From Carya illinoinensis (lineage: Eukaryota > Streptophyta > Magnoliopsida > Fagales > Juglandaceae): a stretch of DNA of 64,000 nt. A program made the position numbers and the translations under genes. Under the pieces are notes generated by a model. The model had not been told where the DNA came from. It did not search any database and saw nothing but the letters and a program-made list of their open reading frames with translations. Location: NCBI RefSeq assembly GCF_018687715.1, contig NC_056753.1:7077001-7141000 (forward strand). Direction: 5' to 3'. Positions 34,181 through 48,400 of this stretch are shown here, piece by piece. Position 1 is the first letter of the stretch. Every line of letters begins with the position of its first letter.

Positions 34181-36440
34181 CAAGAAAAAAAGAAAAAAGA
34201 AAAAAAAAAAGATAGTGACAGATGGCTGACACACAGACTGACAAACTGATGCAAATTGAGACATATAAACAAACATACTCAGACTGACACACAGACTAAC
34301 AAATTGAGATAGACATATAGAAATGGAAGACAGACACCAATGTTAAATATTTTTATTTAGTGTTTGAATTTTTTTCTAAATGTCTTTGAAGTCATACTTA
34401 CTATTCTTATTAGGCTTCTCAAATTTTCATGGAAAAGTAGCAGCTTGCAATTTTCGTATGAGAGAAAAGTTTAATATAAATAAATAAAACAAAGTGTGTG
34501 GTTTAGAAAAAACAAATAAAACAAAGCGTGTGGATAGTGTTAAGAACTTTCCAGGCAAAGATAGGTGTTTTCTTGTGAAGTTTTAGACTTAATTTATTGT
34601 GTAGAATTTGTATATTTTAATTTTATGATGATGCTGTTATATTTTGGAGAAGATAAGTTAAAAAAAGATCCATTGTAGCAATTTATTTGAGATTTTTTCA
34701 ATCGAGGATGGCTTCAATCTTCCTAAAGAGAGCGAAACTTTCATGCTTAATTTCCTATTTTATCATTTTGTATTTCACCGATATATATATAAATATATAT
34801 ATTGCATTAACTTTGACAATAACAACAACGACAAAATTTTATAAAAGCAAGGAAAAGAATATAACATGACAAGATTAGATTTGTAAAAATATTTAAAGAT
34901 GAGGAGGGTATCTCCTCTAGAACCTCTACACAGGCTTAAAAATGAATATTTTCTTTCTTAAAATATTATCAACGGATGGTTTAGAGATGATAAAGTTGAA
35001 GATGAAGAACATCACTTTTCTATAAACTTAATGTTGAATTTATGACTCGGTAATGGTTATAGAAAAACTCTAATACCTCATTCCATGAATGAATATCCTT
35101 TGTAGGAATCATGTTTTCTGTAAATTACTTTAGTAGTATACATCTATGAGTTTATGGATGGGAAGAAATAATGAAATGATGACTTAGGAAAGATGATTTA
35201 GGAGGAAACCATTGAAGGACTTGAAGAGCTGAACAATTCTTCTCAACTCAAAGAAAGGGGTGAGTTGAATTTTGTCAATCCTATTGCATGAATTTTCCTA
35301 CTGACTACAACGCAGACTGACTTTAACCAACTCTCACTCACAACATCAAGTCTTCACCAAACCAATGCCCAGTCAAAAACGTTTATTTCAGCTACCTCTT
35401 GGTCTTCCTATTGGGTATGCAGAGATTTACATATACAAACTCTGACCATTTATATGAAAAAAAACTAACTTTATTATTTTAATACCATTTCCCATTCTAA
35501 TCATTTAGTTGAACCAAACGTTGGGTTTTCTTGACTTTTTCAAGTTCTAACTTCTAAGAGAGTTTCAAGAACAGGAAACCTTTTTCTTATTCTTTTAATT
35601 AATATCATATTTATATATATAATTAATAATATTTAGGATCATAATTTAATGAATCTTGGGTAAACATTATAAACTTGTTGATGTTCACCTAATTTTGTAA
35701 GAATTTTAATAATATAACATAAAGTAATGAGATGAAAATGCACACTGTTGTTTATACTCGAAACTAATCGGAGTTGGCCTAATTGTACTTTTTTTTTTTT
35801 TGATATATTGGGAGAGATGGTCGAATCTATGATCTCTATTTTGAAGACGTGGGTTTTGTGCCATCTGGCTACTGACCGTTGGCATCTGCACTCATGTTTT
35901 GGTCTAACAAAACATCCACCTAATATGACATTTATCATTAGTTATTTAAACAGGTCATTGTCCCTTTTATTTTTTAATTTTAAACAACAATGGTGATAAA
36001 TTATAAGTTTTGGGATCATTGAACTCACCTGTCTCTTTCTAGAAAATTCAAATAGAGAAAAAATGCAATATATGAGAAGAAAAATTTCTTAATAAAGTAA
36101 TTTATAGTTAAATAAAAAACCCAAAAACAATCAAAGGCCACCTCACTTGACCATGATCAAATGCTTAATCCAAGTCAGAGAAACCAAAACAACAGTTAAA
36201 AAGAAAAACTACATAACAAAACCAAAATTGAAAAGGAAAAAATCATTCATTTATAATAATAATAATAATAATAAATGGTATAAAGCCGACCTTGAATCAG
36301 GCTCCGAAAGGTTTATTTGCTACCTCTGAAACATCATCTCCTCGGACAGTACAGACAGACTCCTCCCAACACCACGCGAGCCTGTCGATACTCCGGCGAT
36401 TGAGTTCGGCACGCTTCGACGTTTTCTGGATCGGTTAGGG
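34181..36440. other. Intergenic; promoter side of POB1/LRB gene
   Basis: No gene was recognised. There are short CAGACTGACACACAGACT repeats near 34220-34300, AT-rich DNA throughout, an ATA microsatellite at about 36255-36275, and the 5' UTR/proximal promoter of the downstream gene in the last few hundred bases. Confidence 0.35.
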
Positions 36441-36458
36441 CTTGTGGGTTCTTGGGGA

Positions 36459-39400
36459 ATGAGGAATTTGGATATGAATACAGATCTTTTCGACCCGAGG
36501 TCGGTGATGGACTCGGATTTCTCGCGGGGTCCATCGGCCGGGGAAGCCGATTTTGGGTTCGCTTTCAACGACAGCAACTTTTCCGACCGGGTGCTCAGGA
36601 TCGAGATCGTGGCTGACCCGGCTGAAAATGGGCACGATTCGGAGGGGTGCACCAGTGTTGCCGATTGGGCCAGGCACCGGAAGCGGAGGCGAGAGGATAT
36701 CAAGAAAGAAACAGGTAAGTATCTTTTTGGTTTCTATGGAAGTTTGAGCTTGTTGAAGGAAATGCTGTGTCTATATTTATCGGAAGAATTGCAACTTGGA
36801 ACAGGTTAAATGGCTAGTTGATTCTATGAGCTTCTGTTTGCTTAAAATAAGTTACTTGTATTCTTTCGTATCTGGATGCGTGAACAAGATATTTGAAAAT
36901 GAAGTCATAAAAGCCTTGGGGTTGGGGAGTGTTCCCCAGGTCTAAGTTTCAAATGGTGAAAACAATCTCTAGGTCCATCGGACTGGTGGATTCTCTGAGA
37001 GGTGCATTTGTGGAAAACTTCATGCTGAGGATCTGTGCACTCCCAGAATTAGTCGGGACGTTGTTTTTAGATACCCGGTGGCAATAAAAAAAAGATATTA
37101 GAAAGCTTAAAGATCTCCGTTTAATTTTCTATGTTTCAGTTTCGTTTGTAAGGAAGTTGTTTTTGTTTTGGTTCGCGGGGCGTGCCGGGGGGTGGGGGGG
37201 ATTTCTACTGTCACGCTTAAAAAAAGAAGAAACTCAGAACAAACTAAATTTATTATTTGAATTTTCTCGTCACACTAAAATGTTAGTCGTTTGATTTTCT
37301 TGGCCGTGCTTACTTTTGTGATAGTATCAAGGAAAAGAAAGAAGAATGAGGGCTAAGATATGTTAAAGCTCAGAACAAACTACTTATAAAAAAGAAGCTC
37401 AGAACAAACTTTTTTTTTTTTTATAAGTAATATGATATTTCATTGATAAAAGGATAGGCATAGCCCAAGTACACTAGAGGTATACAAAAGCATACACCTT
37501 TTTAAGAACTAGTAACCGGTACAAGGAAATCATGAAAACTAAGCCCATTTAAATCCAATGCATAACAAACTAAAATTATCATTTTATTTACTGGGTCTCT
37601 TTTTGGTTTTGTAGAAAGTTTCTCACAAGAAGATATATTGAGATATCAATCTGTTGGGAATGTTGTTTTGGTTCTTGGAATGGAGACCCTTTTATGGTAG
37701 AACTGAATAAAAACTCAAGTCAACTGGCCGAATAACATAGTGTTATAGTGCTAAAGGTTATAGGAAATCATAAAATAATCTAGAACAATCAGTAATGCTT
37801 TTCTTTTCCATCACTTTTGATTCGACCATGGAGCATTACTTTTTTTTATTTTTATTAAACAGTTAAAAGGCACTCAACCAATCCTTAATTCCAACTAATC
37901 GGGGCTGTTCAATTTCAACCTTTCTGCTACTTTGCTCTGCAAATTGTGGTAATGAGGTGTTTCCTTAGGTCTTCCATTGTAGGTTTTTTGAGAAAACAAG
38001 AAAGTTAGACTCTTTGGGTCATATGATTGCACTGAAAGGTACTTGAGAATTGATTTATCTGTAATCCAGGGACTAGAGTTAGGAGAGATATGGCCTTAAT
38101 AGTGTTTTATCCTTGTCATGTGATACAATTGGCCCGCAACTGGACATTGTTATTGCTTTCTGTTCTGTTTGGTGACATATGCATTTTGATATTGTTATGC
38201 TTGAAGTATTGAACATCTGAAAGGAAGTGTGCTGATTGAGCTTGAATAGTTGATTGTGTGACCCGTCTATGGTTAGAGCCCTAGCTCTCAATTTCATATC
38301 CAAATCTGGTCACTGGGTTATCATATTGTGCGGCCACACCTGAACTTCTATACTGAACAGTTTAGTTGTAGGCCTAGGTTGGATGGACTATATTATGATT
38401 TAGAAGGCAGAGGCTATTTGGTTAGAAAGATGGTTTGAGGAAACTGATGTTTTGCAGGTGGTGAAGCCCTATCTGATGACAAGGCTGCGAACACAAATGG
38501 TTAATGTCGTTTTCCCAAGTTGGTTGGGATGTGTGAATGTTTTCCACGACTTTCATGCCAAAGGAAACTTTGAAAGTAGTCTTAGGGGATGCTTGGGTAA
38601 TGAGATGAGATGAAAATTTTGTGAATAGTTGTGAAATATTTTGTAAAAAGTAGTAAAATGGTTTGAGTGAAGATGTTTTATTGGGTTTTGGGAAATAAGG
38701 GAGAAAAAGTTGAATACAAATAATTTTTTTTTTTGATCGGTAACAAATATTATAACGTTAAAATATTATTAGAATATAAAACCCCTAGGGGTTGGCTCAA
38801 GTGGTAATGGCCTTGGGGGTATGCTCTCCCCTAGTCTAAGGTTTAAATCCCCTTAGGTGCAAACAATCACTAGGCGCGATCGGAATGAATGATTTTTCCG
38901 TTGAATTACTTGATTTGCATTTGCGGGAAACTTCTTGTTGAGGGCTAGTGAACCCCCGGGATTCAATGGGATGCTGTTCCTGGACACCTGATGCCAATAA
39001 AAGGAATTGTTAGAATATAATTTTTAATATAATTTTTATTTTGCAATTTGAAAAAGTTGTATTGTTTTTTTTTTGTATTTTGTTTGGAAGTTTTGGAAAG
39101 TAGTAATGATTAGATGAAAAAGTTAAATATTTGAATTTTTTGGTATGATGGGGGAACCACCCCACGACAAATTCCTTAGGACTCACCCATGGAACGTAAA
39201 CCCCCGAAGAGACTCGAACAGCAACCCACTGCCATGGCCTCCCATTTAAATTGCAGTTTGGTCGCAGGGGGAATCGAACCTATGACATGGGGCACATGCA
39301 CACAAGTTCGCCCTTACCACTTGGGCTATCCACCCGTGCCTAGATTTGAAATTGAAAAGTGCTTGTGTTTAAGTGATGATTGGGAAGGAAATTATGAGAA

Positions 39401-42400
39401 ATTTTAAGAAGAGATGAGATCATCTCACTTTCCAAACAAGCCCTTTACGTCATTTCAAAGTGACCATCAAGGATTTTTACCTAATAGTCTCATAAATGGA
39501 GTTGATAAATTATTGTCAAATTTCGTGCTAATAGGTTTAAATTAGTGTTGGCGACGACTATGTTCAAATCCCAAAATGTATTTGTTGAAGAAAGTTGATT
39601 ATTGATTTTGCTTTGACTACTATTGAATGTCTTGATAGCTTGGTGAGACCCGGAGAGCCAGGAGCCCCCTTTTTTCCTTTATCAATAAACCAAATTTCAT
39701 TGATCATAAAAATAAGCAAGAGCCCAAGTATAGCCAGGAGCGCGTTGTAAATTAGATAGAGAAAGGGATGAAGAGCATGCGAATTGTGGTTTCTTGCTCA
39801 ATATGTTGAGGTGTGACTTTGGGGGAGAAATGCTTATTGTATTTCCTCAATGTGTGTCTCATTCTTGGTAAATGGTACTCCCTTGTGGTTCCTTGTTGCA
39901 TTCATGGTGTTGGGCTTCTGTGTGGAGTTTGGTTGTGTTTGGCAGTTTGGTTTGATGACCCAACTAGACAATAACCTGTTGCGGATTTTTGGTGGGTTTT
40001 TAATGAGGCTTGGGCTCTGGAACGGAGGCTTGGGTTCTAGAACGGTGGCTTGGGCAATTCTGGCTCTTGATCCGACCCAACCAGCTTATTAGGGTTTACT
40101 ATATATTGTATAATTCTCTTGTATGACCGCTGCACTATATTTGCTTATCATCTGAAATAAAATCCTTTGCAGCTTCGTGAACGTAGGCATATTGTCGAAC
40201 CACGTAAACCTTGTATCGTGTGTAATTGATTCCAAACAATTGTTATCAAGAGTCGGGTTCTGGTTTGAGTGTGAACAATAGTTGGAGAAGAAGTGAAGGT
40301 GTCTAGAATCGAGAAGTTTGACGGCACATATTTTGGGTATTGGAGGATGCTGATCAAGGTTTATCTCTATGGGAGGAGACTTTGTCTTCCTCTGTTGGGG
40401 AAGAAGCCGGATAACATTGAAGATGCATATTGGAATCTATTAGATTGACAAGTTCTAAGTGTCATTCAATTGACTCTATCAAGGTCAGTTGCACATAACA
40501 TTATCAAGGAAAAGACCACGATCTTATGGTGGCCTTGTTTGGTATGTATGAGAAGCTGTTGGCTAATAACAATGTGTACTTGATGAAGAAGCTATTCAAT
40601 CTAAAAATGGCAGAAGGTATGTTTGTTGTATCACATCTGAATGAGTTTAACACTATTAGAGATCAATTGTCATCTGTTGAGATTAAGTTTGATGATGAGA
40701 ATTAGGCATTGATTTTGTTGGCCTCATTGCCAAATTGTTGAGAGGTCAATGACTGAGTAGTTTTGGTGGAAAATCGAAGCTAAAATATGATGATATCTGA
40801 TATTGATTCTTGTCGAGGAGATGCGCATGAGAGATTTTGGTGAGACTTTGGGTTTGGGTTCTGCCTCTAATATTGACACTTGGGGCAGAAGACATGGCAG
40901 AAACTCAAATAAGGGTAGGTGAAAAGAGAGAAGAAATAAGGACAGGAGCAAGTTAAGGTCTGGGCAATGAAGTACTTGCTGGAGTTGTGGCAAGACGGGT
41001 CACTTCAAAAGAAATTATAAAAGTTTGAAGAAGACTAAGAATGACTCTGCAAATGCGGTGACTTAGGAAGTTCAGGATGCTCTACTTCTTGTGGTTCATA
41101 ATCCGGTTGATGATTTGGTGTTGGTGTCGAGAGCCTCATTTCACACCACTTCACACTGAGAAATCTTGCAGAATTATGTTGCTGTTGACTTTTGTAAGGT
41201 GTATTTGGTTGATAGAGATGCTAGATGTTGTGGGATTGGGAGATGTATGCATTATACTTCCAAATAGAAATGTGTGGACTTTGTAGAAAGTCAGACATGT
41301 TCTTGAGCTGAAGAAAAACCTGATCTTTGTTGGACAACTTGATGATGACGATCATTTAATAGTTATTTTTGGGTGGTATATGGAAGGTTACAAAAAAAGC
41401 GATGGTTTTTGCTCGTGGTTAGAAAGTCAGTACTCTGTATATGACATTGGGATCAAACGATATGATTGCTATTACTGAAGCTGAGAATAATGCAGAGTGT
41501 TGGCACCACAGGCTTGATCATATGGGGAAAGCTAGCAAAACTAAAATCGGTTGATCTTAATATGTGTCAATAGGGACCATCAATGAGCGAGCTAGGAGCA
41601 TGAGGTTACATGCTAGGTTACAACCAACATTTTGGGCAGTTGCAGTTAACACTGTAGTTTTTCTGATTAACCTTGGACTATTAGCTCCTTTAGAGTGCAG
41701 ATTACCTGAGGAGGTTTGGAGCGGGAAGGAGGTGAAACTTTCTCGCTTAAAAGTTTTTGGTTGTGTTTCTTATATTCATATTGATTCTGATGCTTGCAGC
41801 AAGCTTGATGCCAAATCAAGAAAGTATTTCTTCATCGACTATGGAGATGAGTCATTTGGCTATCACTTTTGGAATGACTATAATTGGAAAATCATCAATA
41901 GGAATGTGATTTTTATTTAGAAAGTCATGTACAAGGACAAGTCTAGTGCAACAGCAGATACTGCAGATGTAGCTCCCATTCCTATTGTTCCACAAAGCAG
42001 AACAAAAGTTTGAGGGACATAGAGGGTGAGCCTAGTGCTCCCATTCCTATTGTTCCACAAAGCAGAACAAAAGTTTGAGGGACATAGAGGGTGAGCCTAG
42101 TGCTCCCATTCCTATTGTTCCACAATCAAATGCAGAGTCATGTATTGTTAGCAATGAAAGATGAGATGGACTCTTTGTTAGGGAACCAGAGCTAACTAAA
42201 CTTCCAGCAAGGAAGAAATCTTTGCACATAAAGTGGGTATATCAGTTAAAGACAACGTAATGGCATCAAGAGTTATAAAGCTAGACTTGTTGTGAAAGGG
42301 TTTCAACAGAAGAGAGACATTGATTACTCTGAATGTTTCTGTCCAATTGTGAAAATTACAACAATCTGGTTAGTATTGTGAATGGTGGCTACAGAAAATT

Positions 42401-45400
42401 TACATCTTGAGTAGTTAGATGTGAAAACAACATTTTTTCATGGTGATTTAGAAAACATCTATATGCACCAGCCAAAGGAGTTCACGATAAAAGGAAATGA
42501 GAGTCTCGTTTGCAAATTAAAGAAGAGCTTGTATGGCCGGAAACAAGCTCCAAGGCAGTGGTACCGAAAGTTTGACAACTTCATTCGCAGTTTTGGTTAC
42601 ATCAGATGTTAGGCAGACTGTTATTGTTATTTTAGGCATTTTGACAATTCTTATATTATTCTATTGTTGTAAGTGGATGATATGGTTATTATGGCAAGAT
42701 CCAATAGTGAGGAGACCAACAATTTGAAAAAATATTGTCGAAATAGTTTGCAATCAAGGATTTGGGAGCTACAAAGCAAATCCCTGGCATGAGAATTATC
42801 AGAGACAGAGTCACAGGCACATTGAGACTTTTACAGGCAATGTATGTTAGAAGAGTGCTCAATAGGTTCAATATGGACAAAGCTAAACTAGTGGGCACAG
42901 CTTTGGGAAGTCATTTTAAACTCAGCAAGGATCATCTCCAAACTTTGATAATTTGTATTTACTCATGGGTTTAGTGAAGGCTGTCAATTGATGCTTTTAT
43001 GAGATTTGTCTTTTCATCAAAGGTCATAATTTTAGTTATTAAGAACTCAAAGAGATCACATCAAAGATCATAGAAAGTTTATATTGAAACCAAAAATAGA
43101 AAAATCAATCTGCAAAAGGGACTTATAACTCCTTGTAAAGTGGTAGAGTTTACAGTCTGCAAATCAATGATGTCAAACTCAGTAACAGCAGCGATGTGCT
43201 TTTAATTTGCTAATAGAATTCAATACTTCTCTCTTAGCTAGTCAGCTAGCTCTCTGCTGAAGTCACTGGAAAACTCTAAGATCACATGCATTTTGATTCA
43301 GATACCAGAAAACAAAAATGGAATGTTGATCAGATCACATGGTTTCTGTGAGTTATATATATATATATATATATAAGAGTAATACATTGGAGGTGATCAC
43401 AAAAGAAAGAGGCAGATTTGTTCTATCTCTAATTCATTACTTGTCTAATATTCTCATGCAACAACTTCCCTCTTGAGAAAGACAAATGAATGAATGGAGA
43501 GATAGATTCTTCTGCACACGAAAAGCTAGCAAATAAGATCAAGAATCATGCATATTGATATTAATGCTACAACAACAAAGTAATAGCTCTGTTACTTGAA
43601 ATCTTCTTTCTTTTATATTCAGATATGCACCATGCCAACATATAGCTTAAAACAACTTTTATTCAATGGTGTAGAGTCGAATGCTAGAAAGCTCAAATGA
43701 GTACTACGCCTTGTTTTGCCTTTTGGTTGATATATCCTAAAAGCCATATACTGACGAAAGTATCAGTTTATCAAAGCTTCAAACATCCAAATGACAAACC
43801 CATACACTGACGAAAGTAAGTGAACCCACAAAAGCCGATTGTATCAAGGGTTGACAGCATCCAGGCCTCTGATTTCTAGATGGTGAAAGAAAACCAAGCA
43901 GATTGAAGAAATTACAGAGGATAGATGGTGTGTTTTGACGTGTGTAGATGAAAAGTCAGAACCCGTGAGCCAGGACTGCCACCAGTATCCTTGTCGGCCT
44001 CGACTAGAGCTGCTTTGAGAGCTTCAGGGTGTGCAAACTCACCCGGAGATCCAACGGCAATCTGAGAGGAAATAAGGCAGTGACAAATGGAGGGGAAGGA
44101 ATAAAGCGGTGACAAATGGAGGGGAAGGAATAGGCAGTGACGAACGGAAGGGAACGAAGGTGATGGCAAACGAAGGAGTTGACGAAGAGAAGTGGGGGTT
44201 AGCAGGCTAGGGTTGCGTAGCTTTGATATCAGTTCATTGTGGGATCCTGGAATGGGGATGGGCATGCTATTTCTCTTCTTTTGTCTGCAAATAATCCTTT
44301 AGTATGTTGTCATGCAAACCCGAAATTCATTTTCAGAACTAACATCACTGTTCTTATGTTAGAAGGCAGTATCTGATGGGAAGACAAACTTGGCTAAGTC
44401 TCAATTGCTTCTGGTTTGGTAATTTAAGACTCTTGACAGTTTGACAAATATTCTTGATTTTAGGATTTCTTCTCTACCTAGGTACCCCCCTTTCCCGTAA
44501 GGTTAGGAGTGCTACAAATTCACGTAGTACCAGGTAATGAGAGATCTATAAATCTAAATATCTCAATCATACTATAAATGTGAATACCTCAAACCGTATT
44601 TCATTTTTGAAGTAGTAAAGCAGAATGTAGCAATTTTTAGCAATAGAAAACAAACGATACTTCAGTGCAGAATTTACCTTTGAAAGAATGCTTAATCACT
44701 TTAGTCATTCGTATCATGCCATATCAAATCAATGCTTATCATATTAATTTAGCCTTATTACTGATCTAAAAAAAATCTATACTTGTTTAATGGCCATTCA
44801 CTTTAACCCACTTGTGTGTAAGGTTGTCCACCAAGCTCACCTCCTGTGGTCACAAGGGACACTGCTATACTATTGGATGTTGTCATCCTAGGTGTGCCAC
44901 ACATTTTCAATGTTCTTTAGTGTTGCTTGCACTCCAATTCATAACTTTGCATCAGTATCAAGCATCATTACATGGCCAACATATAAGCCTTCATAACATG
45001 CCTTCATTTATCATTTCTTTTCTCATAACCTTCATATCGCAAGCGTTTTCATAACATTTATAACATGAGCATAATCATAAATCTCTTAGCTTTTATATCA
45101 GAACATTGGTATAATTTCATAACGTAAATATAATCATGGTCATGACATAATAAATAGCACATGCACCATGTCATCATCGAACTTTACTTGCATAACATAT
45201 CATATCATAGGTGCATAAAAAATGGTTTACATGAAATGCTAACGATATCATAGCATATAGCTTAAGAAACACTTCTGCCGACTTCAAAAAAACTTAAATA
45301 ACACTTTTCAATTACAGAACATTTTCCTGTAATAATTAAAGGCATGATCATTTATACTTGCCTCATTTTCTTAGTCCGATAAAAAAAAGGTTGCTCCTGA

Positions 45401-48400
45401 TAATGTCTTTGAGTCTTTTATTCATGCTTTTGTAAGTAGAAACAGATCTGGTTTCTGTTATCTGACGCTTTGATGTCCATAGAAAATAGCTCCTCTGTTA
45501 ATGGATGATCACACATACCGATAAAAAAAGGTAGTGAGCGTCAACTTGCTTTCATGCATCGCAATGTGCTAAGCCTAACACCACTCACCTAAACTATTCT
45601 CCAATTGATAGTTCTCTAAAAAGGTTACTTAGGGTCACTGAATTGCTGCTGTCAATTGCTACACACTTGGTTTCTTGGCTAAATGACAAAGGGGCATGTG
45701 CTGAAATTTCCAGCAAACATAATGGTGACTTTAGGGCCCTCTAATATGTGTCTTGTGGGTGTACTTTCTAGAGTTTGTTACCGCTTTAAGGCCTCATGTT
45801 TGGTCTGAACGTAGGCTCTAACAGTAAATGTGATACTCCATATTGAGTGAATATAGGGTGTAAAATAAGATTCTACATTGCTTGGGAGGGAGAAATTATT
45901 TGAACTATCACCCAGATATGGCTTGGGTTTTCCTAAGGTCATTACAAATGGTATTATAGCCAATCCCAACCAGAAATATGGGACTTTGAGCTGTGCCACC
46001 TATAATACTATGGCCCAACAAGGACATTAGGAATTTGTTGGGGGGAGGGAGATTGCAAGACCATATCGAGTGAATATAGGTAGTGAATGGAATCTCGCAT
46101 TGCTTGGAATGGAAAAGTTCTTGCTCTTTATAACGATTCCAATGGCCTCTATTTGTACCATTGACTAATCTTTTTGGAGTATGACCCAGATGGCCTTAGG
46201 CTTTCTTTGAGGTCTCAAAATGGTGGTGTGTGTGCATGACTGTTCTACAGGTATGTAATTATGGAGTTTTACCTCTATGACACCAAGGTTCTGTCCTAAT
46301 ACCCGAGGGATTTGAGTCACTCCAAGGGTGACTTATTGAGGTCAAAACTTTGGCCTTAAATTCGTATCACAGTTCCTAAAAAGAGTCCAAACAGCAAACA
46401 CTTTGAGGTCTCGTGTTTCAGAATTATCTCCAATGGCTCGATCTTGCCTTTAACTAAATGTATGAAAATTATACCACATATAAACTGCATAGCTCATGAA
46501 GTCTATGATCTGTGTGGTGTGATCATGCTGAGATGTGATTTTTAAACCGTAAACATAAGGAAACCAGCTTATTTCGTTCTTGGACAGCATGTATAAAATT
46601 TAACACCAATAACAAAAATCTTACTTCTATAATGGGTGTATTATACATCTATCATGGTATCACACTTATATATGTTAAAAACCATGCATGAACAAACCTT
46701 TACCTAGCCTCCAAAAGCCTTGAACCATGAATCAAATGATAGAATCTGTCCGCTCGTGTTTCCTAGACAAAACTCTGCCTTTTGCATTATCTAGCCTCAG
46801 GGTTCTGTGTTTCAACATACAAAAACAATGAGGAATAGATTATATGCGTAAAGGATAGGAAATTTCGAGTTCTAGGGTGATTGCTTGAGAAGACTTAAAC
46901 TTGGATCAACTTGGAGATTGCATAAAGAGTTGCAGCCGCTAGAGATTAATAAAACTTGAAAGAGGTGCTGTAGGAGTGCGAAAGAAGCAGAAAACTGAGT
47001 GTTCTCACACTGATTTAGTTGCTGGATGATAGTCTTGGACTTTCTCTAAAGAACTGAAGATGAGAACTCACCTAAATCACCAAAGGGTGCCCAACAGATA
47101 GGATTTTGTTAAGGGGGAAAAGGCTGCGAATTTATGAAATCCTTTGAGTTGTAGGGCTGAAAAGGGACAATATCATAGGGAAAATTATGGCAGAGTTGAA
47201 ATAATGAGGTTAAGGGTCCTCTTTATAAGAAAAAGTTCTGATTTTTTTGGGTTGCATTAAAGCTGAATGGGGTTTTAAGGACTTCTAGGAAGCTTCCTTT
47301 GATGGTGTTTAAGAAGGCATGAGTTCTGGGTTTTAAGAATTCCTATTTGAGTAAGTTTCCTACTCCTATAAGTAACAGTTCAGATAAAAATCAACTCAGT
47401 TTTGGAAAGTTTTACCACTTGCCTATCATAACAATCAGTATGTAATACAACCAACTAATCTTGAAAACGGTCAAGTAGAAGCTAAAATCAGGAAATTTAA
47501 GACAAAATTCGAAATTATTCAAACCAGAAAAATCCCTAATTTCAAAATCATAGGTGCTCGAGTATGACATCCTTTTTGGTAAGTTGACAATCTCTCACTC
47601 TCTCTAGTTTCTAATACCATTATCTTTCTACTGTTAATCTTTCTATTTATCAATAAGGTGTTTCTCTTGTATACGTCTTGTGTACTTGGGCTATGCTTAT
47701 TGTTCAGATCAATAAATTCCCAATTACCTATCAAAAAAATGTTCATATGTATCTCTTCTATACTCTGTATTTAGTAAAAACATCTTCTCAATAGCATGGG
47801 ATTATGATTTATTGATGGCAAAAGATCGATTGTTGGTGTAGCATGCATGCTTATTTTTATATATATTCCATGTAATGTCACCGTGTATGCTTGTTTGCTG
47901 TCTTGCCTAATAAATGCTTGGTGGTTACCATCTGTTTTCCAGTTCTGGATCTCACTGCATGCCCTGAGGAGCAAATTTTGAACTGTAACCAGCCTGATAT
48001 GGATGATGGTGCAGGGTGTGAAAACCCAGATGAGGAAGTAGATGCAATGAGTGAAGAATCACGTTCAGGTAAGTATCAATCTTAAATAGAATGGTCCCCT
48101 TTGGTGTTGTTTTTTATTCAAATAAGTATATATTTCATTTGAATTGAGACCCATCTGTTTATAACTTCACCAACTGCAATATCATCCAAACATAACCTAA
48201 TGGGAAGAGGCGAAGAGTGTTTACGCATAAATTGTTCATTTTCTTCCTAATCTAAGAACTTAATCAGTGGATGTGTTTCAAGCATGCTCATTTTTTCTTG
48301 TAGGTGATGAAGCTGGAAATAGCAATGATTCTAGTTGGATCACGGATTGTCCTGCAGTTTTAAGAGTTAAAACATTACATATTAGCTCTCCTATTTTGGC

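Larger units (their letters stand above)
38587..39442. mobile_element. MITE with two nested SINE insertions
   Basis: The left end GCTTGGGTAATGAGATGAGATG is inverted at the right end (CATCTCACTTTCCAAACAAGC). The core AGTAGTAAAATGGTTTGAGTG and AAGGGAGAAAAAGTTGAATAC matches the element at 4795-5490. Two SINEs (38779-39009 and 39142-39342) have landed inside it in opposite orientations, so the MITE is older than both. Confidence 0.6.

Noticed and set aside
38779..39342. tRNA genes
   Set aside because: A and B boxes are present, but no full cloverleaf or acceptor stem closes around them. The bodies continue for 150 bp, with target duplications, so these are SINEs.
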